Under the pieces are notes generated by a model, which worked only from the letters and a program-made list of their open reading frames with translations, made no database searches and had not been told where the DNA came from. Below, one piece after another: positions 16,262 through 26,961 of a DNA stretch of 64,000 nucleotides (the first letter of the stretch is position 1; each line of letters begins with the position of its first letter). The position numbers and the translations under genes were made by a program. This stretch comes from Rugamonas brunnea (GTDB lineage: Bacteria; Pseudomonadota; Gammaproteobacteria; Burkholderiales; Burkholderiaceae_D): assembly GCF_014042345.1 (NCBI RefSeq), contig NZ_JACEZT010000007.1, positions 62,001 to 126,000 on the forward strand, given 5' to 3'.

Positions 16262-17489
16262 TGATGGCGAAGCGGCTGCGGCCATCGGGCATGGTGGCGC
16301 AGCGCGCATCGCCGCCGTGGCGGCGGGCGATCTGGCGCACCAGCGCCAGTCCCAGCCCCGCGCCGTGGTTGTCCTGGGTGCCGGCGCGCCGGTAGAACGG
16401 CTCGAACACCCGCTCGAATTCCCCGGCCGGGATGCCGGGACCGCTGTCCCAGACGCTCAAGGTGACGATGGGCGCATCGGCCGCGTCATAGCGTTCGATC
16501 TGCACATGGGCCGGCGCCACGCCATGGCGGCGCGCGTTCTCCAGCAGGTTGCGCAGCAGGCGGCGCAGCAGGCGCGGGTCGCCGCGCACGGTGGCGCTGG
16601 CGCCGTTCAGCAGCGCGTCGTCGTAGTGCGCGCATTCCTCGGCGGCCAGCGCGAGCAGGTCCACGTCCTCCACCGCCATGGCGTCGTCGATGGCGCCCAG
16701 CCGGCTGGCCAGCAGGATTTCGTCGAGCAGGTGATCGAGTTCCGCGATGTCCTGCTCCAGGCCCGCGCGCCGTTTGGCGTCCACGGTGTCCTTCACCAGT
16801 TCCAGCGCCAGCCGGATGCGCGCCAGCGGCGTGCGCAGCTCGTGCGAGGCGTTGGCCAGCAGCGTCTTGTGGGCGCCCACCAGTTGCTCGATCTGGTCGG
16901 CGGCGCGGTTGAAACTGCGCGCCAGTTGCGCCACTTCGTCCTTGCCTTCCACCTTCACACGGGCCGACAGGTCGCCCGCGCCCAGCGATTCCACGCCCGT
17001 CTGCAAGCGTTCCAGCCGGCGCGTGAGCTGGCGCACGATGGGGTAGGCGGCCACCGCCACCCCCAGCACCAACAGCAGCAGCATGGCGTGCAGCACCTGG
17101 CGCGCATTGGCGAAGCCGAGCGGTTGGCTCGACAGCAGCTGGCGCCCGTCCGGCAGGCGCACCCACGACGCGCGCGGTGGCGCCGCCATGGTCCGCAGCC
17201 GCCATTCCGGCTTAGGCAGGGGCGGGCCGACGGTGGCCAGCGGCGTCCAGTCGGGCGCGTACAGCGTCATGCGGGCATGGATGCCGCTGGCCATGCGTTC
17301 CAGCGCCGCCTGCTGTTGTTCGGCCGGCGCGCCGGCCGGCGCCAGCGTGTTCTGCACCAGCCGCGCCAGTGTGGCGTCGGAGCGTTCCATGGGGCCGCCG
17401 TCGCGGTGCCACAGCAGCGAGACGGCCAGCGCGAACAGCATCAGGCTGGCCAGCAGCGCGATGTAGAAGCGGAAGTAGAGGCGCGACAT
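16242..17489 (-). CDS. Cpx-like envelope-stress sensor histidine kinase
   Basis: 415 aa. Two membrane helices (about 8-27 and 130-150) flank a ~100-residue periplasmic domain; then HAMP (about 152-205), HisKA with ASHELRTPLARIRLALELV, an N-box NLLENARRHG and G-boxes DSGPGIP and GAGLGLALVRQI. Its ATG overlaps the stop of the upstream response-regulator gene, so the two are translationally coupled. The CpxA/RstB-like assignment comes from the neighbouring Spy/CpxP-like gene and the CpxR-box sequence upstream of the operon, not from the kinase sequence alone. Confidence 0.85.
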   Translation of the reverse strand: MSRLYFRFYIALLASLMLFALAVSLLWHRDGGPMERSDATLARLVQNTLAPAGAPAEQQQAALERMASGIHARMTLYAPDWTPLATVGPPLPKPEWRLRTMAAPPRASWVRLPDGRQLLSSQPLGFANARQVLHAMLLLLVLGVAVAAYPIVRQLTRRLERLQTGVESLGAGDLSARVKVEGKDEVAQLARSFNRAADQIEQLVGAHKTLLANASHELRTPLARIRLALELVKDTVDAKRRAGLEQDIAELDHLLDEILLASRLGAIDDAMAVEDVDLLALAAEECAHYDDALLNGASATVRGDPRLLRRLLRNLLENARRHGVAPAHVQIERYDAADAPIVTLSVWDSGPGIPAGEFERVFEPFYRRAGTQDNHGAGLGLALVRQIARRHGGDARCATMPDGRSRFAITLPLAG

Positions 17490-18208
17490 CAGTCCTGCGC
17501 CTTGGCGAACAGATAGCCGGCGCCGCGCACGGTGATGATGCGGCGCGACTTCTTGGGATCATCCTCGACGGCGGCGCGGATGCGCGACATGTGCACGTCG
17601 ATCGAGCGGTCGAATGCTTCGATCTGCTCGCCCTTGACCAGCTCCATCAGCGCGTCGCGCGACAGCACGCGGCCCGCATGCTGGGCCAGCGCCAGCAGCA
17701 GGTCGAACTGGTAGGCGGTCAGTTCGCACGGCGCGCCGTCGACGCTGGCGCGGTGGCCGGCCGGGTCGATTTCGAGCCGGCCGAAGCGCAGCGCGGGCGG
17801 GCCGTCGCGCGGGCCGTCCACGCGCCGGCGCAGGATGGCGCGCAGGCGCGCCAGCAGCTCACGCGGCTCGAATGGCTTGGGCAGGTAATCGTCGGCGCCG
17901 ATCTCCAGGCCGACGATGCGGTCCACGGCGTCGCCGCGCGCCGTCAGCATCAGCACGGGGATGTCGGAATGGGTGCGCAGCTGGCGGCACACGTCCAGGC
18001 CGTCCATGTCGGGCAGCATCAGGTCCAGCACCACGGCGTCGGCCGGCGCGGCGGCCAGTTGCGCCAGCGCGTCCGCGCCCGTGGCGGCGGCGCGCACGCG
18101 AAAGCCCGCCTGGCCCAGGTACTCGGTGAGCATCTCGGACAGGCGGGGATCGTCTTCAACAAGCAGAATACGGTCAATACGGTCAGTTCGGTCGGCCATG
18201 GGATTCAT
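17489..18208 (-). CDS. cpxR: OmpR/PhoB-type response regulator, CpxR-like
   Basis: 239 aa. Receiver at about 13-125 with the acidic pair EDD, phospho-acceptor in VLDLMLPDMDG, TAR and KPFEP; winged-helix effector domain at about 145-235 with DRSIDVHMSRIRAAVEDDP and the terminal VRGAGYLF. The neighbours are a Spy/CpxP-like periplasmic protein upstream in the same direction, a coupled sensor kinase downstream, and a GTAAA-N5-GTAAA site ahead of the operon. These support a CpxR-type role in envelope stress. A BaeR- or RstA-like assignment remains possible. Confidence 0.8.
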   Translation of the reverse strand: MNPMADRTDRIDRILLVEDDPRLSEMLTEYLGQAGFRVRAAATGADALAQLAAAPADAVVLDLMLPDMDGLDVCRQLRTHSDIPVLMLTARGDAVDRIVGLEIGADDYLPKPFEPRELLARLRAILRRRVDGPRDGPPALRFGRLEIDPAGHRASVDGAPCELTAYQFDLLLALAQHAGRVLSRDALMELVKGEQIEAFDRSIDVHMSRIRAAVEDDPKKSRRIITVRGAGYLFAKAQD

Positions 18209-18264
18209 TCTACGGACAGGCGGCGGCCTTCACAAGCGGCCGCCGCGCGATGCCGATTGCGGGT

Positions 18265-18747
18265 TTAACCGTGGTGCATGCCGTGGCCGTGGCCATGCAT
18301 CCGGGCCAGGTGGTCGGCCAGCTTCTGGCGCTGGACCGGGGTGAGCTGGTCGCCCACGTCGGCGATCAGTTGCACCAGCCGTTTTGAGGCCTGGTCGGCC
18401 AGCTGCATGTGCTGGGCGCGTGCCGCTTCCAGCGCGGCGCGGTCGAGGGTGGGCGCCGTCAACAGCTGCAATGCGTTCTCGTGGGCCTTGTGCATTTGCT
18501 CGTGCATGGGCTGCAGGTCTTGCATGGCCTGGCGCACGATCGGGTCGATCTGGGTCTTCTGGGCCTCGGTGGCGTCGATTTCCACGTACATGTGCTTGAG
18601 CATGCGGTCGACATGGGCGGTGGCGTCGATGGCGCTGTGCGGGCCGGCGCTGTTCAGGTGGCGGTCCACGGCGTAGGCGCCGGCGCCGACTGCCAGGGTG
18701 GCGCCGAGCAGGAAGGCAGCGATGGTGTGGCGGTTGAAGATGCTCAT
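18265..18747 (-). CDS. Spy/CpxP-family periplasmic protein with His-rich tail
   Basis: 160 aa. N-terminal hydrophobic segment (about 8-26), either signal peptide or anchor. The mature part is all-helical and carries two LTxxQ-type motifs: IDATEAQ near residue 58 and LTPVQRQKL near residue 139. The last ~11 residues (MHGHGHGMHHG) are His-rich, suggesting metal binding, as in ZraP-like relatives. Family members act as periplasmic chaperones or as negative sensors of a partner kinase. First gene of the run Spy-like, regulator, kinase; the gap to the regulator is 56 bases. Confidence 0.85.
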   Translation of the reverse strand: MSIFNRHTIAAFLLGATLAVGAGAYAVDRHLNSAGPHSAIDATAHVDRMLKHMYVEIDATEAQKTQIDPIVRQAMQDLQPMHEQMHKAHENALQLLTAPTLDRAALEAARAQHMQLADQASKRLVQLIADVGDQLTPVQRQKLADHLARMHGHGHGMHHG

Positions 18748-18823
18748 GTTGGTTCCTTGGTTGGGTTGAGGAGACTACGGAAGCAAGTATGCGAGGGCGC
18801 CGTATCGCTGCCATGTCGCGCAG

Positions 18824-18838
18824 GTAAAGTTTTGTAAA
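18824..18838 (+). promoter_or_regulatory. CpxR-box-like direct repeat
   Basis: GTAAAGTTTTGTAAA matches the CpxR consensus GTAAA-N5-GTAAA exactly. It lies between the divergent Spy-like operon (start 18747, 77 bases away) and the mdtA-like gene (start 18970, 131 bases away), so it could serve both directions. A chance perfect match in this GC-rich DNA is unlikely, but binding is not shown. Confidence 0.7.
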
Positions 18839-18969
18839 GCGGCTTTGAAAGCGGATTTGGAAGGGGATTTGAGAGGGAGGATTTGTAGCGAGTTTGTAAC
18901 TTGGACGCGGAATGGCGGTGGGCGACCGTAAAATGGCAGGCATCAGACAGGAATTGCCAAGGACAGCGA

Positions 18970-20511
18970 ATGAATACCCAAGCGACACCGGAATCCAACG
19001 CAACCCCGAAACGGCGCGGTGGCCGCGCCAGGCTGGCGGGCAGTGTGATCGCCATCGCCGTGATGGCCGCGCTGGGCGGGCTGGCGTGGTATCTGACGCA
19101 TCCCGCCGGTGGTGCGGGCGGCGCGGGTGGTCCACCCGGCATGGCCGGCGGCCCCGGTGGACCGGGCGGGCCGGGTGGCCCCGGCGGCGGGGGCGGTCCC
19201 GGAGGACGGCGCGGCGGCCCGGCCACCACGGTGGGCGTGGCCACGGCCGAAAAGGCCGATGTGCCGGTATCGCTCGATGCGCTGGGCACCGTGACGTCGG
19301 CCGCCACCACGACCGTGCGGGTGCAGGTGTCCGGCATCCTGCGGCAGGTGCTGTTCAAGGAAGGGCAGATGGTCAAGGCCGGCCAGGTGCTGGCGGAGAT
19401 CGACCCGCGCCAGTTTGAGATGGCATTGTTGCAGGCGAGCGGCCAGCGCCAGCGCGACGAGGCCCAGCTTGAAAACGCCAAGCTGACGCTGGAGCGCTAC
19501 CGCACGTTGCTGGGCCAGGATTCGATCGCGCGCCAGGACGTCGATACGCAGGCGGCGCTGGTCAAGCAGTTGCAGGGCACGGTGATGACGGACCGCGCCG
19601 CCGAAGGACTGGCGCGCCTGAACCTCGGTTATACGAAGGTGACGGCGCCCATCAGCGGCCGCGTGGGCTTGCGCGGCGTGGACGTGGGTAACCTGGTCAA
19701 CTCCGGCGACGCGGCCGGCATCGCCGTCATCACGCAGCTCTCGCCGATCGACGTGACCTTCACCATTCCGCAGGATCAGGCGCCTGACGTGCTGGCGCGC
19801 GCGAACGAGGGTGCGGCCTTGCCGGCCATCGCGTTCGACCGCACCCGCAGCACCGCGCTGGCGGAGGGCAAATTCGCGGCGCTCGACAACCAGGTCGATA
19901 CCCAGACCGGCACCGTCAAGGCTAAGGCGCGCTTCGCCAACGACAAGACGACGCTGTTCCCCAGCCAGTTCGTGAACCTGCGGCTGGAACTGCGCACCAT
20001 CAAGGATGCCGTGATGGTGCCGGTGACGGCGCTGCGCCACGGCGCCAGCGGCGATTTCGTCTACGTGCTGAACGCGGACCGCACGGTGTCGCTGCGCCCC
20101 GTCACTCGCGGCCAGGCCACGGCGGACAAGGTCCAGATGAAAACGGGCCTGCAAGCCGGGGAGCAGGTCATTACGGAAGGCGCGGACCGGCTCAAAGATG
20201 GCGCCCGTGTGGTGCTGGCTGGCGATAAGCCGGGCGCCGGTGCCGGCGGAGCGGGCGGCCGGCATGGCGGTCGCCGCGCGGGTGGTGCAGGCGCGGGTGG
20301 TGCAGGCGCGGGTGCTGGCGGCGGTGGAGGTGCGGGCCCAGGCGAAGGTGCCGGTGGCCCAGGTGCAGGTCCAGGTGCAGTACAAGGCCAAGGTGCGGGT
20401 ATGGGTGCCGGTGCAGCCGCTGGCGCTGGCGCGAGTACAGGCGCGGGCGCGAGTGCCGCCGCCAGTGGCTGGTCGGGTGCGCATCGTCCGCCGCGCGGGA
20501 GCGGGCAATGA
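18970..20511 (+). CDS. mdtA: RND efflux periplasmic adaptor, MdtA type
   Basis: 513 aa from the ATG at 18970. N-terminal signal/anchor (about 22-42), a Gly/Pro-rich linker (about 45-78), then the membrane-fusion core: beta-barrel/lipoyl VRVQVSGILRQVLFKEGQMVKAGQVLAEIDP, an alpha-hairpin, and LGYTKVTAPISGRVG. After about residue 415 comes a ~95-residue Gly/Ala/Arg-rich tail absent from E. coli MdtA (about 415 aa). The tail is encoded by short GC-rich repeats. The adaptor links the inner-membrane RND pumps to the outer-membrane channel. First gene of a four-gene operon, with a CpxR-box-like site upstream. Confidence 0.9.
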   Translation: MNTQATPESNATPKRRGGRARLAGSVIAIAVMAALGGLAWYLTHPAGGAGGAGGPPGMAGGPGGPGGPGGPGGGGGPGGRRGGPATTVGVATAEKADVPVSLDALGTVTSAATTTVRVQVSGILRQVLFKEGQMVKAGQVLAEIDPRQFEMALLQASGQRQRDEAQLENAKLTLERYRTLLGQDSIARQDVDTQAALVKQLQGTVMTDRAAEGLARLNLGYTKVTAPISGRVGLRGVDVGNLVNSGDAAGIAVITQLSPIDVTFTIPQDQAPDVLARANEGAALPAIAFDRTRSTALAEGKFAALDNQVDTQTGTVKAKARFANDKTTLFPSQFVNLRLELRTIKDAVMVPVTALRHGASGDFVYVLNADRTVSLRPVTRGQATADKVQMKTGLQAGEQVITEGADRLKDGARVVLAGDKPGAGAGGAGGRHGGRRAGGAGAGGAGAGAGGGGGAGPGEGAGGPGAGPGAVQGQGAGMGAGAAAGAGASTGAGASAAASGWSGAHRPPRGSGQ

Positions 20512-20557
20512 CAGTGGCGCGCGATAAGCTGGCCGTTGCCGGCATGGGGCGATTGCC

Positions 20558-23500
20558 ATGAGTCCCTCCGCTCCATTCATCCAGCGGCCGGTGGCGACGT
20601 CGCTGCTGATGCTGGCCATCGTGCTGGCCGGCCTGGTGGGCTTCAAGTTCCTGCCGCTGTCGGCGCTGCCGCAGGTGGACTTCCCCACGATCCAGGTGCA
20701 GACGCTGTACCCGGGCGGCAGCCCCGAAGTGATGGGCCAGACCGTGACGGCGCCGCTGGAACGCCAGTTCGGCCAGATGGCGGGCTTGCAGCGCATGAGT
20801 TCCACCAGCGCGGCTGGCGTCTCCATCATCACCTTGCAGTTCTCGCTGGGCCAGACGCTGGACGTGGCCGAGCAGGAAGTGCAGGCGGCCATCAACGCCG
20901 GCGCCTCGCTGCTGCCGACCGACTTGCCGGCGCCACCCGTGTACGCCAAGGTCAACCCGGCCGACGCGCCCGTGCTCACGCTGGCCATTACTTCCGACAC
21001 CATGCCTCTCACGCAGGTGCAGAACATCGTCAATACCCGGCTGGCGCTGAAGATCAGCCAGGTCAGTGGTGTGGGCCTCGTCACACTGAGCGGCGGTCAG
21101 CGGCCCGCCGTGCGTATCCAGGCCGACACCCAGGCCCTCGCTTCGGCCGGCCTCGGGCTGGACACGCTGCGCAGCGCCATCGCCGCCGCCAACGCCAACA
21201 GCGCCAAGGGCAGTTTCGACGGTCCGACCCGTTCGTTCACCATCAACGCCAACGACCAGCTGCTGACGGCCGACGACTACCGCAAGCTGATCGTGGCCTA
21301 CCGCAACGGCGCGCCCGTGCGGCTGGAGGACGTGGCGCAGGTGGTCGACAGCGCGGAGAACGTCAAGCTGGGCGCCTGGTCCGGCATGAAGCCGGCCATC
21401 ATCCTCAACGTGCAGCGCCAGCCCGGCGCCAACGTGATCGCCACCGTGGACGCCATCAAGAGCCGCCTGCCCGAGCTGACGGCCGGCCTGCCCGGCGCGC
21501 TGCGGGTGGACGTGCTGAGCGACCGCACCACCGGCATCCGCGCCTCGGTGGAGCACGTGGAGACAGAACTGCTGCTGGCCGTGGTGCTGGTGGTGCTGGT
21601 CATCTTCGGCTTCCTGCACAGCGTGCGGGCCACGGTGATCGCCAGCCTGGCCGTGCCGATCTCGCTGGTGGGCACCTTCGGCGTCATGTATTTGCTTGGC
21701 TACAGCCTGAACAACCTGTCGCTGATGGCGCTCACCATCGCCACCGGCTTCGTGGTGGACGACGCCATCGTCATGATCGAGAACATCGCCCGCTACATCG
21801 AGCAGGGCGAGACGCCGATGGCGGCCGCGCTCAAGGGCGCCACCCAGATCGGCTTCACCATCATCTCGCTGACGGTGTCGCTGATCGCCGTGCTGATCCC
21901 GCTGCTGTTCATGGGCGACGTAGTGGGGCGCTTGTTCCGCGAGTTCGCCGTCACGCTGGCCATCACCATCCTGATTTCGGCCGTGGTGTCGCTGACGCTG
22001 GTGCCCATGATGTCGGGCCGCTGGCTGCGCAGCCACGCGGACGAGCATCCGGGTGCGCTGGCCCGCCATACGCAAGCGTTTTTCGACGCCGTGATCAAAC
22101 AGTACGACCGCGCCTTGCAGTGGGTGCTGGAGCGCCAGGGCCTGACGCTGCTGGTGGCGCTGGCCACGCTGCTGCTGACGGTGGCCATGTACATCTTCAT
22201 TCCCAAAGGCTTGTTCCCGACCCAGGACACGGGCCAGTTGCAGGCCCGCGTGGAGACGGCGCAATCGGTGTCCTATGCCCGCATGGCCGAATTGCAGCGG
22301 GCCACGGCGCGCGCGCTGCTGGCCGATCCGGACGTGGAGTCGCTCAGCTCCCTGGTGGGCGTGGACGCGGCCAACAACACCATGCTGCACACGGGCCGCA
22401 TGCTGATTAACCTGAAACGCAAGCGCAGCGCCAGCCAGGACGCCACCATGGCGCGCCTGCGCCAGCGCGCCAGCGAAGTGGCCGGCGTGACCCTGTATTT
22501 GCAACCGACACAGGACCTGACCATCGACGCCGAAACGGGGCCGACCCAGTACCGCGTATCGCTGGAAGGGGCCGATTACGCCACCGTCAACGGCTGGGCC
22601 GCCAAACTGGCGCAGCAGATGCGCAGCAAGGCGGGGCTGCGCAACGTGGTGTCGGACGCGGGCGCCACCGGCAGCGCCGCCTTCATCAGCATCGACCGTG
22701 ACAGCGCCGCGCGGCTCGGCATCACGGCGGCCGCCATCGACGATGCGTTGTACAGCGCCTTCGGCCAGCGCATCGTCTCGACCATCTTCGCCCAGACCGA
22801 CCAGTACCGGGTGATCCTGGAAGCGCGCCAGGATGCGCTGACCACGCCGGCCACGCTGGGCGACCTGCAACTGCGCACCAGCTCCGGCAAGACGACGCCG
22901 CTGTCGGCCGTGGCGACCATCATCGAGCGCCCGGCGCCGTTGCAGATCACGCACGTGGCCCAGTATCCGGCCACCACGCTGGGCTTCGATACGGCCAGCG
23001 GCGTGGCGCTGGGCGATGCGGTGGACGCCGTGCGCGAGGCGGCCGAGGAAATCAAGCTGCCGCCGTCCGTGTCGCTGACTTTCCTGGGCGCGGCGGGCGC
23101 TTACCAGAACTCGCTGTCCAATCAATTGTGGCTGATCCTGGCGGCGGTGATCTGCGTCTACATCGTGCTCGGCGTGCTGTACGAAAGCTATATCCACCCG
23201 CTCACCATCCTGTCCACCTTGCCGTCGGCCGGCGTGGGCGCCTTGCTGGCGCTGGGCGTCAGCGGGCAGGACCTGGGCGTGATTGGCATCATCGGCATCA
23301 TCCTGCTGATCGGCATCGTGAAGAAGAACGCCATCATGATGATCGATTTCGCCATCGAAGCCGAGCGTGAGGAAGGCAAGTCGGCGCGCGAGGCCATTCA
23401 CCAGGCAGCGCTGCTGCGTTTCCGTCCGATCTTGATGACGACGCTGGCGGCGCTGTTCGCGGCCGTGCCCTTGATGCTGGGCTGGGGCGACGGCGCTGAG

Positions 23501-23680
23501 TTGCGCCGGCCACTGGGCCTGTCCATCTTCGGTGGCCTGATCGTGAGCCAGATGCTGACGCTGTTCACCACGCCCGTGATCTACCTGGGCTTCGATGCGC
23601 TGGCACGGCGCTGGGGCGGACGCGGCACGGCGGCCGGCGGCCCCGCGCACTTGGACGAGGCGGACGGGGTGGCGCCGTGA
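20558..23680 (+). CDS. mdtB: RND multidrug efflux permease, MdtB type
   Basis: 1040 aa, the normal size for the HAE1 RND family; twelve membrane helices with two large periplasmic loops. Starts [19 protein letters not shown]. The TM4 proton relay is present as [14 protein letters not shown], and [12 protein letters not shown] and the C-terminal [18 protein letters not shown] helix are typical. The homologue in E. coli works as an MdtB2C heteromultimer exporting bile salts, novobiocin and other compounds. Its stop overlaps the GTG start of the next permease by four bases. Confidence 0.93.
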   Translation: MSPSAPFIQRPVATSLLMLAIVLAGLVGFKFLPLSALPQVDFPTIQVQTLYPGGSPEVMGQTVTAPLERQFGQMAGLQRMSSTSAAGVSIITLQFSLGQTLDVAEQEVQAAINAGASLLPTDLPAPPVYAKVNPADAPVLTLAITSDTMPLTQVQNIVNTRLALKISQVSGVGLVTLSGGQRPAVRIQADTQALASAGLGLDTLRSAIAAANANSAKGSFDGPTRSFTINANDQLLTADDYRKLIVAYRNGAPVRLEDVAQVVDSAENVKLGAWSGMKPAIILNVQRQPGANVIATVDAIKSRLPELTAGLPGALRVDVLSDRTTGIRASVEHVETELLLAVVLVVLVIFGFLHSVRATVIASLAVPISLVGTFGVMYLLGYSLNNLSLMALTIATGFVVDDAIVMIENIARYIEQGETPMAAALKGATQIGFTIISLTVSLIAVLIPLLFMGDVVGRLFREFAVTLAITILISAVVSLTLVPMMSGRWLRSHADEHPGALARHTQAFFDAVIKQYDRALQWVLERQGLTLLVALATLLLTVAMYIFIPKGLFPTQDTGQLQARVETAQSVSYARMAELQRATARALLADPDVESLSSLVGVDAANNTMLHTGRMLINLKRKRSASQDATMARLRQRASEVAGVTLYLQPTQDLTIDAETGPTQYRVSLEGADYATVNGWAAKLAQQMRSKAGLRNVVSDAGATGSAAFISIDRDSAARLGITAAAIDDALYSAFGQRIVSTIFAQTDQYRVILEARQDALTTPATLGDLQLRTSSGKTTPLSAVATIIERPAPLQITHVAQYPATTLGFDTASGVALGDAVDAVREAAEEIKLPPSVSLTFLGAAGAYQNSLSNQLWLILAAVICVYIVLGVLYESYIHPLTILSTLPSAGVGALLALGVSGQDLGVIGIIGIILLIGIVKKNAIMMIDFAIEAEREEGKSAREAIHQAALLRFRPILMTTLAALFAAVPLMLGWGDGAELRRPLGLSIFGGLIVSQMLTLFTTPVIYLGFDALARRWGGRGTAAGGPAHLDEADGVAP

Positions 23681-26600
23681 ACCTGTCGGCGCCCTTCGTA
23701 CGCCGGCCCATCGGCACGGTGCTGCTGACCATCGGCATCGCGCTGGCTGGTATCGCCGCGTTCTTCGTGCTGCCCGTGTCGCCGCTGCCGCAGGTCGATT
23801 TTCCCGCCATCGCGGTGACGGCCACGCTGCCGGGCGCCAGTCCGGAAACCATGGCCAGCAACGTGGCCATGCCGCTGGAACGGCGGCTGGGCGTGATCGC
23901 GGGCGTGAACGAAGTCACGTCCAGTTCCGGCGCCGGGCAAACCCGGGTCAGCCTGCAATTCGATTTGAACCGCAAGATCGATTCGGCCGCGCGCGAAGTG
24001 CAGGCGGCCATCAATGCCTCGCGCGTCGATTTGCCGGCCACGCTGCGCAGCAATCCCACCTACCGCAAGGTCAATCCGTCGGACGCGCCGGTGCTGATCC
24101 TGGCGTTGACGTCGCCCACCCGCACGCCGGGCCAGATCTATGAAGCCGTGTCCAACCTGGTGCAGCAAAAGCTGGCGCAGGTGCAGGGCGTGGGCGACGT
24201 GGAGATCGGCGGCGGCTCGCTGCCGGCCGTGCGCGTGGAACTGCTGCCGTATGCCTTGAACCGCTACGGCGTGTCCACCGAGGACGTGCGTGCGGCCATC
24301 CAGGCCACCAACGCCAACCGGCCCAAGGGTGCGATCGAAGGGGAAGGGCGCCACTTGCAGCTGTACTCCGCGCCCGACGGCGCGCGCGGCGGGCGCAGCG
24401 CGGCTGATTACCGCACGCTGGTGGTGGCGTGGCGCAATGGCTCGGCCATCCGCTTGCAGGACGTGGCCGAGGTGATCGACGGCACCGAGAACAACAACAC
24501 GCTGGGCCTGTTCAACGGCCAGCCGGCCGTCATCGTGCTGATCACGCGCCAGCCCGGTGCCAACGTGATCGAGACGGTGGACAGCGTGCGCGCGCTGCTG
24601 CCGCAACTGCAGGCGCAACTGCCGCAGGACGTCAAGCTGCAGGTGGCGTCGGACCGCACCAATTCCATCCGCGCCTCGCTCAAGGAAATCGAGATCACGC
24701 TGCTGATCTCCATCGTGCTGGTGGTGCTGGTGGTGAGCGCCTTCCTGCGCAGCGCGCGCGCCACCATCGTGCCGGCCGTGGCCACGGTGGTGTCGCTGCT
24801 GGGCACCTTCGGCGTCATGTACTTGATGGGTTTCAGCCTCAATAACCTGAGCCTGATGGCGCTCACGGTGGCCACCGGCTTCGTGGTGGACGACGCCATC
24901 GTGGTGCTGGAGAACACGGCACGCCACATCGAGCAGGGCATGGACCGCTTCCACGCGGCGCTGCTGGGCGCGCGCGAAGTGGGCTTCACCGTGCTGTCCA
25001 TCAGCCTGTCGCTGGTGGCCGTGTTCATTCCGCTGCTGTTCATGGGCGGGCAGGTGGGGCGGCTGTTCCGCGAATTCGCCGTCACGCTGTCGGTGGCCGT
25101 GCTGATTTCGCTGGTGATCTCGCTCACCACCACGCCCATGATGTGTGCCTGGCTGCTCAAGCCGGGCGGCCACCAGCGGCCGCCGGGCCGGCTGGCGCGC
25201 TGGGCGGAACGCGGTTACGACTGGATGCACCGCATGTATGCCCATTCGCTGGACTGGGCGCTGTCGAGCCTATGGCTGGTGATGCTGATCCTCGTGTTCG
25301 TCATCGGCCTGAATGTGTACCTGTTCCGGGCCGCGCCCAAGGGTTTCTTCCCGCAGCAGGATTCGGGGCAGATCAGCGGCGGTATCCGGGCCGACCAGAG
25401 TATTTCGTTCCAGGCCATGCAGCAAAAGCTGCGCCAGCTGGTCAACGTCATCAAGAACGATCCGGCCGTCGATACGGTGGTCGGCTTCACGGGCGGTTCG
25501 CGCGCCGGCGGTGGCTTCATGTTCATCACGCTCAAGCCGCCGTCGCAGCGGCATGAGAAGGGGCAGGCCGTGATGGCGCGCCTGCGGCCGCAGCTGGCAC
25601 GCATCAGTGGCGTGTCGCTGTTCCTGAACCCGGTGCAGGATTTGCGCATGGGCGGACGGCAGTCCAACTCCACCTACCAGTACACGCTCAAGAGCGACGA
25701 CCGCACTGCGCTGAAAGTGTGGGCGGCGCGCCTGGCCGACGCCATGAAGGCACAGAAGCCGCTGATCGACGTGGACACGGACCAGGCGGACAACGGCGTG
25801 GAAACCCTGGTCGAGATCGACAAGGACAGCGCGGCCCGCATGGGCATGACAGTGCGCGACGTGGACAACGCGCTCTACAACGGCTTCGGCCAGCGCCAGG
25901 TGTCCACCATCTACGACGAACTCAATCAGTACCACGTGATCATGGAAGTGGCGCCGCGCTACGCGCAAAGTCCGGAGGCGCTGCGCGACGTGTACGTGCC
26001 GGGCAAGCCCGCCACGGGCGCCACCGCCGCGACGGCAACCGCTGGCGGCGCCGCCATCGCGTCCACGGCCACCGCAACCACCACGGCCAGCACGGTTACC
26101 ACGGGTGCCGGCAACAACGGCGCCGCGCGCGACGCGGCCACGGGCGCGGCGCTCAACACGGCGGCCAACGTGATGGTGCCGCTGCCGGCGCTGGCCCGCT
26201 TCACTGAACGCTCCGCGCCCACTTCGGTCGAGCATCAGGACGGCGAACTGGCCACCACCGTGTCGTTCAACCTGGCCGACGGCTACAGCCTGGGCGACGC
26301 CCAGCAGGCCGTCAAGCAGGCGGAGGCCGACATCGCCATGCCGGCCAACGTGCGCGGCAGCTTCCAGGGCACGGCCCGCAGCGCCGACGAGAACAACCGC
26401 CAGCAACCGTTGCTGATCCTGGCCGCCATCGTCGTGATCTACATCGTGTTGGGTATCCTGTACGAGAGCCTGGTGCATCCGGTGACGGTGCTGTCCACGC
26501 TGCCCTCGGCCGGCGTGGGCGCCGTGCTGGCGCTGCTGATGTTCAAGATGGAGTTTTCCATCATCGCGCTGATCGGCGTGTTCCTGCTGATCGGCATCGT

Positions 26601-26961
26601 CAAGAAGAACGCCATCCTCATCATCGATTTCGCGCTGGAGGCGGAGCGGGGCAGGGGACTGAGCGCGGTGCAGGCCGTGCGCGAGGCGTGCCTGCTGCGC
26701 TTCCGCCCCATCCTGATGACGACGCTGGCCGCAGCACTGGGCGCGCTGCCGCTGGCCATCGGTTTCGGCGAAGGCTCGGAACTGCGCCAGCCGCTGGGCA
26801 TCGCCATCATCGGTGGCCTGATCGCCAGCCAGCTCATGACCTTGCTGACCACGCCCGTGGTCTACATCCTGCTCGACAAGCTGCGCCGCCGCAGCCCAAC
26901 CGAACAACATTTAAGCCGCTTGCACGGCGAGCAGGCAACTGCGTCGCCGACACCACCATGA
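23677..26961 (+). CDS. mdtC: RND multidrug efflux permease, MdtC type, with Ala/Thr-rich insertion
   Basis: 1094 aa with a GTG start overlapping the mdtB stop (GTGA). Begins [19 protein letters not shown]; proton-relay [18 protein letters not shown]-terminal [20 protein letters not shown]. Compared with the usual ~1025 residues, it carries an Ala/Thr/Gly-rich low-complexity insertion at about residues 776-825 in the second periplasmic loop, between YVPGKP and [11 protein letters not shown]. The insertion probably forms a flexible surface loop near the docking domain. Otherwise complete. It is followed by the outer-membrane channel with an ATGA overlap. Confidence 0.92.
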   Translation: MNLSAPFVRRPIGTVLLTIGIALAGIAAFFVLPVSPLPQVDFPAIAVTATLPGASPETMASNVAMPLERRLGVIAGVNEVTSSSGAGQTRVSLQFDLNRKIDSAAREVQAAINASRVDLPATLRSNPTYRKVNPSDAPVLILALTSPTRTPGQIYEAVSNLVQQKLAQVQGVGDVEIGGGSLPAVRVELLPYALNRYGVSTEDVRAAIQATNANRPKGAIEGEGRHLQLYSAPDGARGGRSAADYRTLVVAWRNGSAIRLQDVAEVIDGTENNNTLGLFNGQPAVIVLITRQPGANVIETVDSVRALLPQLQAQLPQDVKLQVASDRTNSIRASLKEIEITLLISIVLVVLVVSAFLRSARATIVPAVATVVSLLGTFGVMYLMGFSLNNLSLMALTVATGFVVDDAIVVLENTARHIEQGMDRFHAALLGAREVGFTVLSISLSLVAVFIPLLFMGGQVGRLFREFAVTLSVAVLISLVISLTTTPMMCAWLLKPGGHQRPPGRLARWAERGYDWMHRMYAHSLDWALSSLWLVMLILVFVIGLNVYLFRAAPKGFFPQQDSGQISGGIRADQSISFQAMQQKLRQLVNVIKNDPAVDTVVGFTGGSRAGGGFMFITLKPPSQRHEKGQAVMARLRPQLARISGVSLFLNPVQDLRMGGRQSNSTYQYTLKSDDRTALKVWAARLADAMKAQKPLIDVDTDQADNGVETLVEIDKDSAARMGMTVRDVDNALYNGFGQRQVSTIYDELNQYHVIMEVAPRYAQSPEALRDVYVPGKPATGATAATATAGGAAIASTATATTTASTVTTGAGNNGAARDAATGAALNTAANVMVPLPALARFTERSAPTSVEHQDGELATTVSFNLADGYSLGDAQQAVKQAEADIAMPANVRGSFQGTARSADENNRQQPLLILAAIVVIYIVLGILYESLVHPVTVLSTLPSAGVGAVLALLMFKMEFSIIALIGVFLLIGIVKKNAILIIDFALEAERGRGLSAVQAVREACLLRFRPILMTTLAAALGALPLAIGFGEGSELRQPLGIAIIGGLIASQLMTLLTTPVVYILLDKLRRRSPTEQHLSRLHGEQATASPTPP

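Noticed and set aside
20270..20480. Repetitive DNA considered as a CRISPR or satellite array
   Set aside because: Units are irregular, in frame and encode a Gly/Ala-rich tail; no spacer-repeat structure.
20192..23650. A very long open frame on the minus strand across the mdtA tail and mdtB, rich in Gln, His, Arg and Gly
   Set aside because: It is the antisense shadow of a well-supported RND permease in high-GC DNA; composition is that of a complementary frame and no domain is visible.
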